Source: M3007 sp040383605
Lineage (GTDB): Bacteria > Bacteroidota > Bacteroidia > Chitinophagales > Saprospiraceae
Assembly: GCA_040383605.1 (NCBI GenBank)
Contig: JBEIDF010000128.1
Location: 1-10,674, forward strand
DNA length: 10,674 nucleotides
Direction: 5' to 3'
The notes beneath the pieces were generated by a model, which saw nothing but the letters and a program-made list of their open reading frames with translations, was not told the origin of the DNA and made no database searches. Within the stretch, counting starts at the first letter, position 1. Each line of letters opens with the position of its first letter. The position numbers and the translations under genes were made by a program. This document shows, in pieces, positions 1 through 6,640 of the stretch.

Positions 1-1
1 C

Positions 2-229
2 GGCTCTTCCTTGAATTTGGTGCTGGATCGGCTGCTGGTGTACGGAAAGCCCGCCACAATCCATATCGCTGCGGTGATCGCCAGCGCCGCCGGCCTCGAG
101 GCGGTGCGCCGTCGGCATCCGAAAGCGCATATCTGGGTCGGTGCGGTGGACGAAGAGCTTACCGCCAAGTCCTATATCGTCCCGGGACTGGGCGATGCGG
201 GCGATTTGGCTTACGGGGAAAAACGCTGA
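2..229 (+). CDS. upp: Uracil phosphoribosyltransferase, C-terminal part (5' end outside the window)
   Basis: Pyrimidine salvage enzyme that makes UMP and pyrophosphate from uracil and PRPP in the cytoplasm. Only the last 75 or so residues are present, in the frame that is open from base 2. They contain a GSSLNLVLDRL stretch near the window edge, an alternating hydrophobic beta-strand segment (IHIAAVIAS), and the family's highly conserved uracil-binding signature YIVPGLGDAGD followed by a short tail ending in TGA. The ending just after this signature is normal for UPRTases, so the 3' end is complete. A TTG at 11 is an internal codon, not a start. The next gene begins 92 bp downstream on the same strand; I see no convincing terminator between them. 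Identification rests on the C-terminal signature, which is very specific. Confidence 0.93.
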   Translation, partial: GSSLNLVLDRLLVYGKPATIHIAAVIASAAGLEAVRRRHPKAHIWVGAVDEELTAKSYIVPGLGDAGDLAYGEKR

Positions 230-321
230 GGCGCTGCCACACCCCGGCAGAAAAAATCGAACCACCTTAAAATCGGTGAAAAGTTTTAACCTGTATTTCA
301 TCAACCGTATTATTTTTTTTT

Positions 322-2427
322 ATGAAACAAATCCTATTCCTGCCCTTTTTATTGGTCACCTTCTTGGCCGCTGCCCAAAATTTAAAGCCGATCCCGCAAA
401 TGGTCGCCGACGCCGGGAGTGATTTTCAAAAATTATCCCTGTTTTCGGAGAAAGCGGAAAATTTGACGGCCGCTCCGGAAATCGGCCCCGCCCTCCGCAC
501 CGGTACGGTACTCTCCTGGGACGCCGCCCAAGTGCAGGCCGTGCGCGCCCTGGCTGGCAATCCGCTGACGCTGACGCTGCCGATGGCAAATGGTGACGTA
601 TTGGCGCTGGATCTCGTGCCGGCAAAAAATTTCTCGGACGCCTTTCAGGTGCATGTCGCCAGTACGGGTGAAGCGCTTAGCAGCTTTGACCGGGGCGTGC
701 ACTTCTGGGGGATCGTTCAAGGCGACCAGGAGTCGTTGGTCGCAATCAGCGTATTCGAAAATGAAGTGATCGGCACGATCTCTACCGCGGATGCACAGTA
801 TGTAATCGGCGCAATCCCCGGAAACCGTGAAAAAAAGCATGTTTTGTACTCGGTGACCGACCTGCAGGGCGATAGCGGCTTTACGTGCTTCACCGACGAC
901 GAACTCCACCGCATCGGCGAAGCAGCTTCCGGCGTGACGGATCGCGCCGGCCCGACCAACTGCGTGCGGATGTTCGTAGAAACGGATTTTACACTTTTCC
1001 AAAACAAAGGCAGCGTGGCGAATGTCGTGACCTATATGACCGGCGTATTTAGCCAGGTGTCTGCGCTGTACACCAATGAAACCGTGAATGTCGTGCTGCA
1101 TGACCTGCTGGTATGGGACGTAACGGATCCATACACCGGCCCGAGCGCCAGCAACTACCTCACGCAGTTCCGCAATGCGAAAAACGGCGTGTACAACGGC
1201 GACCTCGCCCACCTTGTAGGCATCAATGGCCTCGGCGGCGTGGCGTACCTCGACGTGCTCTGTAACGCCTACTACGGCGTGGGCTACAGCAGCATCAACT
1301 CGACGTACCAAAATGTGCCGACCTATTCCTGGACGATCGAAGTCATCTCCCACGAAATCGGCCACAACCTCGGTTCTCCGCACACCCACGCCTGTTCCTG
1401 GAATGGCAATAACACGGCCATTGACGGATGCGGCCCCACGGCAGGCTATAGCGAAGGCTGTACGGCCCCCCTGCCGACAAACGGCGGCACGGTGATGAGC
1501 TACTGCCACCTCGTGAACGGCGTTGGCATCAATTTCAACAACGGCTTCGGCCAGCAACCGGGCGACCGCATCCGCAATGAAGTGTACAATGCGGCTTGTC
1601 TGAATGACTGCGGCGGCGGCGGCGGCGGTGGCGGCGGGTGTACGTACGGTGCGATCAACAGCAATAATTTCGACGCCGGTTGGGGAATCTGGGTTGACGG
1701 CGGTACAGACTGCGCCCGCATCAGCAATGCTGCGTATGCGAAATCGCCTACCTGGAGTATCCAACTGCGCGACAACACGGGTACGTCGGTGATGACCACG
1801 ACGAACCAGAACTGTACCTCTTACGATGAGCTGACCGTCGCGTTCTCCTTTATTACGGTGAGCTTTGAAAATGGCGAAGATTTCTGGCTGCAGATATCCA
1901 CCAACGGCGGCTCTTCTTACACGACGGTTGCCGACCTCAATGCCGGCGCGCAATTCGTAAATGGTACCCGCTACGATGTATCGGTGGTCATCCCCGGCCC
2001 TTTCACGGCGAACACCCGCCTTCGCTTCCGTGCGGACGCTTCGGCCGACGACGACCAAGTCTATATAGACGACGTGGTGATCACCGGCTGCCTGAAGAAC
2101 TTTGGCGCGCCCACGCCCGACCGGAACAACGCTGGCGCCGGTTCGGTGTTTAGCGAAGTGGAAAGTGCAGGCATCTTCAACCTGCAAGTTGGCCCGAATC
2201 CCGCACAGGAGTTCTTCAACCTGAACTTCCAGGCGACAAAGGACATGCAGGTCGAGATGCTGCTGACCGACCTGACCGGCCGCATCGCGATGCAAAATCA
2301 ACTGCAAGCAAACGCCGGCGACAACCGCCTGCGTATCCAGACGCCCGAATTGCCCAACGGCGTGTATATCGTGTACCTGCGCGCAGGTTCGGAAACCCAT
2401 ACTGCGAAGGTGATTGTAACAAAATAG
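322..2427 (+). CDS. Secreted reprolysin-like zinc metalloprotease with T9SS type A sorting domain
   Basis: Predicted extracellular endopeptidase of 701 residues. The ATG at 322 opens a clear signal peptide (residues 1-19, hydrophobic core LFLPFLLVTFLAA, cleavage near AQ/N). Residues 20-210 look like a propeptide. The catalytic domain spans about 211-430 and holds the extended zinc motif HEIGHNLGSPH (His344, Glu345, His348, His354) and a downstream Met-turn VMSYCH (Met392), as in M12B adamalysin/reprolysin metzincins. Cysteines 358, 370, 380, 395, 426 and 430 could form disulfides. A run of nine glycines (431-439) links to a MAM/jelly-roll-like beta domain (440-590, ending YIDDVVITGC). Residues about 619-701 form a T9SS C-terminal sorting domain (VGPNPAQEFFNL, LTDLTGR, LPNGVYIVYL), so the protein should cross the outer membrane by type IX secretion and be released or anchored at the surface. 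The substrate is unknown. No ribosome-binding site is evident, which is usual for Bacteroidota. A terminator follows at 2458-2492. Confidence 0.93.
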   Translation: MKQILFLPFLLVTFLAAAQNLKPIPQMVADAGSDFQKLSLFSEKAENLTAAPEIGPALRTGTVLSWDAAQVQAVRALAGNPLTLTLPMANGDVLALDLVPAKNFSDAFQVHVASTGEALSSFDRGVHFWGIVQGDQESLVAISVFENEVIGTISTADAQYVIGAIPGNREKKHVLYSVTDLQGDSGFTCFTDDELHRIGEAASGVTDRAGPTNCVRMFVETDFTLFQNKGSVANVVTYMTGVFSQVSALYTNETVNVVLHDLLVWDVTDPYTGPSASNYLTQFRNAKNGVYNGDLAHLVGINGLGGVAYLDVLCNAYYGVGYSSINSTYQNVPTYSWTIEVISHEIGHNLGSPHTHACSWNGNNTAIDGCGPTAGYSEGCTAPLPTNGGTVMSYCHLVNGVGINFNNGFGQQPGDRIRNEVYNAACLNDCGGGGGGGGGCTYGAINSNNFDAGWGIWVDGGTDCARISNAAYAKSPTWSIQLRDNTGTSVMTTTNQNCTSYDELTVAFSFITVSFENGEDFWLQISTNGGSSYTTVADLNAGAQFVNGTRYDVSVVIPGPFTANTRLRFRADASADDDQVYIDDVVITGCLKNFGAPTPDRNNAGAGSVFSEVESAGIFNLQVGPNPAQEFFNLNFQATKDMQVEMLLTDLTGRIAMQNQLQANAGDNRLRIQTPELPNGVYIVYLRAGSETHTAKVIVTK
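1612..1638 (+). repeat. GGC/GGT trinucleotide tract encoding Gly9 linker
   Basis: Nine consecutive glycine codons (six GGC in the first run with one GGT and a final GGG interspersed) separate the catalytic and beta-sandwich domains of the metalloprotease. Cysteines flank the tract on both sides (Cys430 and Cys440). Since the unit is three bases, slippage would change linker length without shifting the frame. Confidence 0.85.
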
Positions 2428-2457
2428 TCGCGCACTTGCGCGTTCAGAACGCATATC

Positions 2458-2492
2458 AGAGGCCGTCTTGCAAAAGGCGGCCTCTCTTTTTT
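2458..2492 (+). terminator. Rho-independent terminator of the metalloprotease gene
   Basis: A perfect 8-bp stem AGAGGCCG (2458-2465) / CGGCCTCT (2478-2485), extendable by a G-T and a C-G pair, closes an A/T-rich loop. It is followed at once by a run of T residues (2487-2492). It lies 31 bp after the protease stop codon. A second A/T hairpin (GCAAAAA / TTTTTGC, 2493-2510) follows directly. Confidence 0.85.
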
Positions 2493-2514
2493 GCAAAAAC
2501 TTTTTTTTGCAAAA

Positions 2515-2528
2515 CCTGTTTAAACAGG
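2515..2528. promoter_or_regulatory. 14-bp perfect palindrome upstream of bcp
   Basis: CCTGTTTAAACAGG is a perfect dyad 80 bp before the bcp start codon and downstream of the protease terminator. Its position suits an operator for bcp, but no recognised regulator motif matches it and it could be chance or part of the terminator region. No exact TAnnTTTG promoter element was found between it and bcp. Confidence 0.35.
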
Positions 2529-2607
2529 GCTGATTTGGTGAAAAATCCCTTTGTTGCTGCCTGCGCGGCCAATTCAACAGTCATTCTGATACAAAATTTC
2601 TAACGAT

Positions 2608-3063
2608 ATGTTCCACCTGAAAGAAGGCGATCCGGCTCCTGCATTTGAAGCCCCGAATGAAAAAGGTACAACCACGCGTTTGTCGGATTATCAAGGCAAA
2701 AAACTGGTGCTGTACTTTTATCCGAAAGACGACACGCCCGGTTGTACGGCGGAGGCATGTAGCCTGCGTGACGGCTACGCGCAATTCCAGTCCCGCGGTT
2801 ATGAAATCCTCGGCGTAAGTCCGGATTCAGCAAAAAAGCACCAGAAATTCCAGGATAAATACGCCCTGCCTTTCAGCCTGTTGGCCGACGAAGACCACGC
2901 GGTTGCGCTGGCCTATGGCGTGTGGGGACCTAAAAAATTCATGGGCCGCACGTACGATGGCATTCATCGCACCACGTTTGTAATTGATGAAAAAGGCACG
3001 ATTGAGCGCATCATTACGAAAGTGGATACCGAAGCCCATGCCGGGCAGCTGTTGGACGCATAA
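2608..3063 (+). CDS. bcp: Peroxiredoxin Q / thioredoxin-dependent thiol peroxidase (Bcp)
   Basis: A 151-residue thiol peroxidase of the AhpC/TSA superfamily that reduces hydrogen peroxide and organic hydroperoxides in the cytoplasm, using thioredoxin as reductant. The sequence shows the active-site signature YPKDDTPGCTAEACSLRD, with peroxidatic Cys46 and, five residues on, Cys51 as the resolving cysteine typical of the atypical 2-Cys BCP/PrxQ class. Thr43 and Arg121 complete the usual catalytic triad, and GxxFPxF-like core segments are replaced by the normal Bcp text (EGDPAPAF, LADEDHAVALAYGVWG). Length matches the family (about 150). The ATG at 2608 is the natural start, giving the N-terminal LKEGDPAPAF close to the amino end. 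The gene seems to be monocistronic or co-transcribed with the membrane polyferredoxin 51 bp downstream; a redox link between the two is only a guess. Confidence 0.96.
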   Translation: MFHLKEGDPAPAFEAPNEKGTTTRLSDYQGKKLVLYFYPKDDTPGCTAEACSLRDGYAQFQSRGYEILGVSPDSAKKHQKFQDKYALPFSLLADEDHAVALAYGVWGPKKFMGRTYDGIHRTTFVIDEKGTIERIITKVDTEAHAGQLLDA

Positions 3064-3114
3064 TGCGTCCGGCGCGCGGAAAAAACAGGATTGGATCACA
3101 CTATACAATCGCCC

Positions 3115-4410
3115 ATGCACAGCCTTTCGCTCGCCAATCCGCATCCTGTCGGAGTCACTATCCGACAAAAAATCGCCTTGGCGCTCGTCGGGCTCGGTCT
3201 GTTGTGGTTGCTCACTGCTTGGGCTGCCGGCAGGGCTTGGGCGCCCGCCATATCTTTGACGCTGTCGTTGACGCTGATTTCCGGCGGCGCGCTGTGGTAT
3301 TTTTGGGAGCTGCGCCGCGGCATGCCTTCGGGTATCCGAGACGAACGCGCGCTGTTCCATGGATTGCGCAATCGCGGAATAGCCGGATGGATACTGGGCG
3401 TGTTTCTTACGGGCTTTTACGTGTGTTTGTATTGGTTTCCGGAGATGTTGCGGGGGTTGATTGAATTGTTCGATCCGCTGAGCCGGAGTTTGCGCGGGCG
3501 GCCTGCCGATCAGTGGTTTGTGTATGGCGCCTGCTACACCCTGGCGGTTTTGCTGATGGGCGTTAAGTTTATCCTCAAATACCGGCACAACCGGTATCAG
3601 GTGTTCCGGACGGTCTCCGTGATGTTTTTCCAGTTGATCTTTAGTTTTTTGATTCCCGCCTGGATGCTTTTGATGCACCAGCCGGAGTTTTATTTCACGT
3701 ATTTCTGGCCCTTGAAATACGATTATTTATTTCCCGGCACGGTGCACTGGCTGACGAAAAACTACACCCATCTCGGTGTTTTTCTGGTCTTTTGGGGCGC
3801 CGTGATGAGTTTTGTGGCAGTACCTGTGCTGACTTGGTTTTTCGGAAAGCGTTGGTACTGCTCCTGGGTGTGCGGGTGCGGCGCCTTGGCAGAGACTGCC
3901 GGCGATCCTTTTCGGACGCTGTCCGACAAGTCATCGCGGGCCTGGCGTCTGGAGCGCCGGCTGATCTACGGGGTGCTGGCGTTTATTGTGCTGACCACGG
4001 CGGTGTTGTGGATTAACTCCTGGCAAAAAGGCGCCCTGTTGGGTTCGTACGCGGCGATTTTTTCCAAAACCTACGCTTTTCTGATTGGCTCAGTGTTTTC
4101 CGGGGTGGTTGGCACGGGATTTTATCCGATTTTTGGCAATCGGGTGTGGTGTCGTTTTGGTTGTCCGCTTGCGGCCATACTGGGTATTTTGCAAAAACAT
4201 TTTTCCCGATTTCGTATTACGACCAATGGCGGGCAGTGTATTTCCTGCGGAAATTGTTCGACCCATTGTGAAATGGGCATAGACGTAAAATGGTATGCCC
4301 AACACGGCCAGGACATTCGCCGGGCGAGTTGCGTGGGCTGCGGAATTTGCGCGGAGGTCTGTCCGCGCGGGGTGTTGCGGCTGGAAAACGGGAAAGTGAC
4401 GTTGGAATAG
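3115..4410 (+). CDS. Membrane polyferredoxin, NapH/CcoG-like 4Fe-4S protein
   Basis: A 431-residue integral membrane iron-sulfur protein, probably moving electrons across or along the cytoplasmic membrane. Starting at ATG 3115 (an in-frame TTG at 3091 would add eight residues), about eight hydrophobic segments can be seen (near 19-39, 45-64, 90-108, 136-155, 167-188, 219-242, 284-300, 320-341). Two membrane-proximal cysteine motifs typical of the NapH/NosR/CcoG family follow membrane segments: CSWVCGC (Cys249, 253, 255) and CRFGCP (Cys346, 350). The C-terminus carries two 4Fe-4S motifs: CISCGNCSTHCE (Cys375, 378, 381, 385) and CVGCGICAEVCP (Cys406, 409, 412, 416). There is no FMN-binding or periplasmic domain and no neighbouring nos, nap, cco or rnf gene, so the partner and substrate cannot be assigned. 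The stop codon is only 4 bp from the stop of the convergent gene. Confidence 0.85.
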   Translation: MHSLSLANPHPVGVTIRQKIALALVGLGLLWLLTAWAAGRAWAPAISLTLSLTLISGGALWYFWELRRGMPSGIRDERALFHGLRNRGIAGWILGVFLTGFYVCLYWFPEMLRGLIELFDPLSRSLRGRPADQWFVYGACYTLAVLLMGVKFILKYRHNRYQVFRTVSVMFFQLIFSFLIPAWMLLMHQPEFYFTYFWPLKYDYLFPGTVHWLTKNYTHLGVFLVFWGAVMSFVAVPVLTWFFGKRWYCSWVCGCGALAETAGDPFRTLSDKSSRAWRLERRLIYGVLAFIVLTTAVLWINSWQKGALLGSYAAIFSKTYAFLIGSVFSGVVGTGFYPIFGNRVWCRFGCPLAAILGILQKHFSRFRITTNGGQCISCGNCSTHCEMGIDVKWYAQHGQDIRRASCVGCGICAEVCPRGVLRLENGKVTLE

Positions 4411-4447
4411 GCGTTTACCTGTCTTTATACACAATCCGGTAAATCGC
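4411..4447. terminator. Possible shared stem-loop at the convergent gene ends
   Basis: GCGTTTACC (4411-4419) can pair with GGTAAATCGC (4438-4447) with one bulged T, leaving an 18-base loop. It starts right after the polyferredoxin stop and overlaps the last codons of the convergent dehydrogenase gene. There is no T tract, so a role as a bidirectional terminator is tentative. Confidence 0.3.
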
Positions 4448-5554
4448 GTCCGCATAGTCGTCGGAAACAAGCAGCGATCCGTCGGGCAGGTGTTCCAGAT
4501 CAACTGGTCGGCCCCAGACCGATTCGTCGGGTTGGAGCCAGCCGCCGGCGAATGTTTCGTAGCTGACGCAGGTTCCTTGTTCGTCGAGGCGCACCAGGCT
4601 GAGTTTGTAGCCGCTTTTCTTCGTGCGGTTCCAGGAGCCGTGTTCGGCCAGGATGATCTGGCGGCGATAGGCTTCCGGGAATTGGCTGCCTTGGTAGAAT
4701 TCCAATCCGAGGGGCGCCACGTGCGCGTTGAGGATTTGCGCGGGCGGCACGAAATCGGTGCAGGGGCGTTTTTCGCCGTATTTGGGATCGGGCGTATTGC
4801 CCTGGTGGCAGTATGGGAATCCGAAATGTTGGCCTTCCTGGGTAGCGTGGTTGAGTTCGCAGCCCGGCAGTTCGTCGCCCATCATATCCCGGCCATTGTC
4901 GGTGAACCACAATTCTTTATTGACGGGATGCCAGGTAAAGCCGACGGTATTGCGGATGCCATGTTGTACTACGACCGGTTTGGGATTTGCCTGCGCTACA
5001 TCGAGGCGGGTGAGGCTGCTGAAAATGGGATTGTCGCGTTCGCAGACATTACAAGGCGCTCCTACCGGGACGTACAGGTTGCCGTCTGGTCCAAACGCGA
5101 TATATTTCCAGCCGTGGTGCATTTCGGTAGGATATTGGTCGTACACCACCACCGGCGTTCCCGGGTTGGCCAGGTTATTTTCGATATTATCGAAGCGGAG
5201 AATTCTGTTTACTTCTGCCACGTACAGGCTGCCGTTTTTAAAAGCGACCCCGTTGGGCATATTTAGTCCGGTAGCGAGCGTGTAGCGTTGGTCGGCCTTG
5301 TAATCGCCGTCGGTATCTTTCAGGGCATATACATTTCCGGCTTCGCGGGTGCCTACGAAGAGTGTGCCTGCGGGGCTAAGGCAGAGCGAGCGGGCGTTTT
5401 TGACATTTTCAGCCCAGAGTTGGATTTGGAATCCGGGCGGCAGTTTGATTTTGTCGAGTGGCAGGCCGGATTGGGTTCCGCCGGCGGTTTGATTTTTGTG
5501 GGGTGCGCAGGACGCGGCGAGCGCGAGCAGCGTGAAAATAAATATGCGAGTCAT
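4415..5554 (-). CDS. PQQ-dependent sugar (sorbosone/glucose-type) dehydrogenase lipoprotein
   Basis: A 379-residue beta-propeller protein resembling L-sorbosone dehydrogenases and soluble PQQ glucose dehydrogenases (COG2133 type), which oxidise sugars in the periplasm. The ATG at 5554 opens a lipoprotein signal with lipobox LAASC, so Cys16 would be lipidated. Propeller-blade sequences follow: LPPGFQIQLWAENVKNARSL (39-58), EMHHGWKYIAFGPDGNLYVPVG (144-165, His146/147 at the place of the catalytic His in the family), GAPCNVCERDN (165-175), HGIRNTVGFTWHP (198-210, with the conserved Arg-Asn), WFTDNGRDMMGDELPGCELN (216-235), ILAEHGSWNR (301-310) and LPDGSLLVSDDYADAIYRI near the end. Length is close to that of lone catalytic domains; there is no CxxCH haem motif. 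It starts 11 bp after the MoxR stop codon on the same strand, so the two are probably co-transcribed. True substrate and cofactor are not determined; no PQQ biosynthesis genes are visible. Confidence 0.85.
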   Translation of the reverse strand: MTRIFIFTLLALAASCAPHKNQTAGGTQSGLPLDKIKLPPGFQIQLWAENVKNARSLCLSPAGTLFVGTREAGNVYALKDTDGDYKADQRYTLATGLNMPNGVAFKNGSLYVAEVNRILRFDNIENNLANPGTPVVVYDQYPTEMHHGWKYIAFGPDGNLYVPVGAPCNVCERDNPIFSSLTRLDVAQANPKPVVVQHGIRNTVGFTWHPVNKELWFTDNGRDMMGDELPGCELNHATQEGQHFGFPYCHQGNTPDPKYGEKRPCTDFVPPAQILNAHVAPLGLEFYQGSQFPEAYRRQIILAEHGSWNRTKKSGYKLSLVRLDEQGTCVSYETFAGGWLQPDESVWGRPVDLEHLPDGSLLVSDDYADAIYRIVYKDR

Positions 5555-5565
5555 GGTACAGTATT

Positions 5566-6561
5566 TTATGGTACTTGCACGGCGTTGAGCACGGCGTCAA
5601 TAATATCTTCCGACGTGATTTGTTCTGCTTCCGCTTCGTAGCTCAGTCCGATGCGATGGCGCAGGGCGTCGTGTGCGACTGCCCGAACGTCCTCCGGCAC
5701 GACATACCCGCGGCGGCGCAGGAAGGCCAGGGCGCGGGCTGCTTGTGCCAGGGCGATGCCGGCGCGCGGCGAGGCGCCGAAGTGGATCAGCGGTTTCAGG
5801 TTGGCGAGGCCGGCGTCGGCGGGGTAGCGCGTGGCAAAGACGAGGTCAATGATATACCGTTCGATTTTTTCGTCCATGTATATTTTATGCAGCACGTTGC
5901 GGGCGCGGAGGAGTTCGGCGGCCGAGGCGACTTTTTGGATTCGGACGTCCTCGTTGTTCAGGTTGCGGCGGATGATTGCGCGTTCTTCCTCTTTATTGGG
6001 ATAGCCGATTTTTATTTTCAGCAAAAAACGGTCGGATTGCGCTTCGGGCAGGGGATAGGTGCCCTCCTGTTCGATGGGATTTTGGGTGGCGAGCACCAGA
6101 AACGGTTCTTCCAGGGTAAAGGTTTCGCGGCCGATGGTTACTTGTCGTTCCTGCATAGCTTCCAGCAGGGCGCTTTGCACTTTGGCGGGCGCGCGGTTGA
6201 TTTCGTCGGCCAGCACGAAGTTGGCGAAGATGGGGCCTTTTCGGACGGAAAAATCCGAAGTGGCGGGATTATAGATCATGGTGCCGAGCACATCGGAGGG
6301 CAGCAGGTCGGGTGTAAACTGAATACGCTGGAAATGCGCGTCCACTGATTGCGCCAGGGTTTTTATGGCCAGGGTTTTCGCCAGTCCGGGCAGTCCTTCC
6401 AACAGGATATGCCCTTTAGTCAGCAGCCCCAGCAGCAGCCGTTCGATCATATACTCCTGGCCAACGATCACCCGGGCCGCTTCGGCTTTGAGTTGCTCCA
6501 GAAAAGCGCTCTCCGAGTGAATCTGGTAGTTTAATGCTTCTATATCAACTGCGCTGTGCAT
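5566..6561 (-). CDS. MoxR-family AAA+ ATPase
   Basis: A cytoplasmic AAA+ ATPase of 331 residues from the ATG at 6561; an in-frame TTG at 6588 would add nine more, but no ribosome-binding site decides between them. Numbered from the ATG: Walker A GLPGLAKT (56-63), Walker B FVLADEINRAP with Asp119-Glu120, sensor 1 in LATQNPIEQEGTYPLPEAQSDRF (Asn161), arginine-finger-like Arg178 in the same stretch, and sensor 2 GASPRAG (Arg266), followed by the C-terminal lid helices. MoxR ATPases work with VWA proteins to mature or remodel client proteins, often cofactor-bearing enzymes in the envelope. Here a VWA protein lies 79 bp upstream and a sugar-dehydrogenase lipoprotein 11 bp downstream on the same strand. 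The 79-bp leader is AT-rich and contains gATATTTG, one mismatch from the Bacteroidota -7 consensus, so a weak internal promoter is possible. Confidence 0.94.
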   Translation of the reverse strand: MHSAVDIEALNYQIHSESAFLEQLKAEAARVIVGQEYMIERLLLGLLTKGHILLEGLPGLAKTLAIKTLAQSVDAHFQRIQFTPDLLPSDVLGTMIYNPATSDFSVRKGPIFANFVLADEINRAPAKVQSALLEAMQERQVTIGRETFTLEEPFLVLATQNPIEQEGTYPLPEAQSDRFLLKIKIGYPNKEEERAIIRRNLNNEDVRIQKVASAAELLRARNVLHKIYMDEKIERYIIDLVFATRYPADAGLANLKPLIHFGASPRAGIALAQAARALAFLRRRGYVVPEDVRAVAHDALRHRIGLSYEAEAEQITSEDIIDAVLNAVQVP

Positions 6562-6640
6562 ACCGTAGCGTTTGGAAACTGTCTGCAAATATCATTTATT
6601 TTTTTGGTAGTGCTCGCTGTCGGTTCTGAATTGGGTCTGT

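Noticed and set aside
234..250. CTGCC/GGCAG hairpin after upp as a terminator
   Set aside because: Only five base pairs with a seven-base loop, followed by A residues rather than T on the coding strand.
433..2577. A 714-codon open reading frame on the minus strand, opposite the metalloprotease
   Set aside because: The plus-strand frame has a signal peptide, zinc site and sorting domain. The antisense product is rich in Arg, Ala, Val and His with no recognisable domain, and it runs through the protease terminator. Its openness is explained by GC-biased codon use.
2827..3678. A 283-codon minus-strand frame opposite bcp and the polyferredoxin
   Set aside because: It spans two well-supported plus-strand genes and has a low-complexity Gln/Arg/Pro-rich product with no domain.
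4490..5266. A 258-codon plus-strand frame opposite the dehydrogenase
   Set aside because: It is a shadow of the strongly supported minus-strand gene; no start context or domain.
5575..6348. A 257-codon plus-strand frame opposite MoxR
   Set aside because: The minus strand carries complete Walker A, Walker B and sensor motifs; the Phe/Gly/Gln-rich antisense product is a reading shadow.
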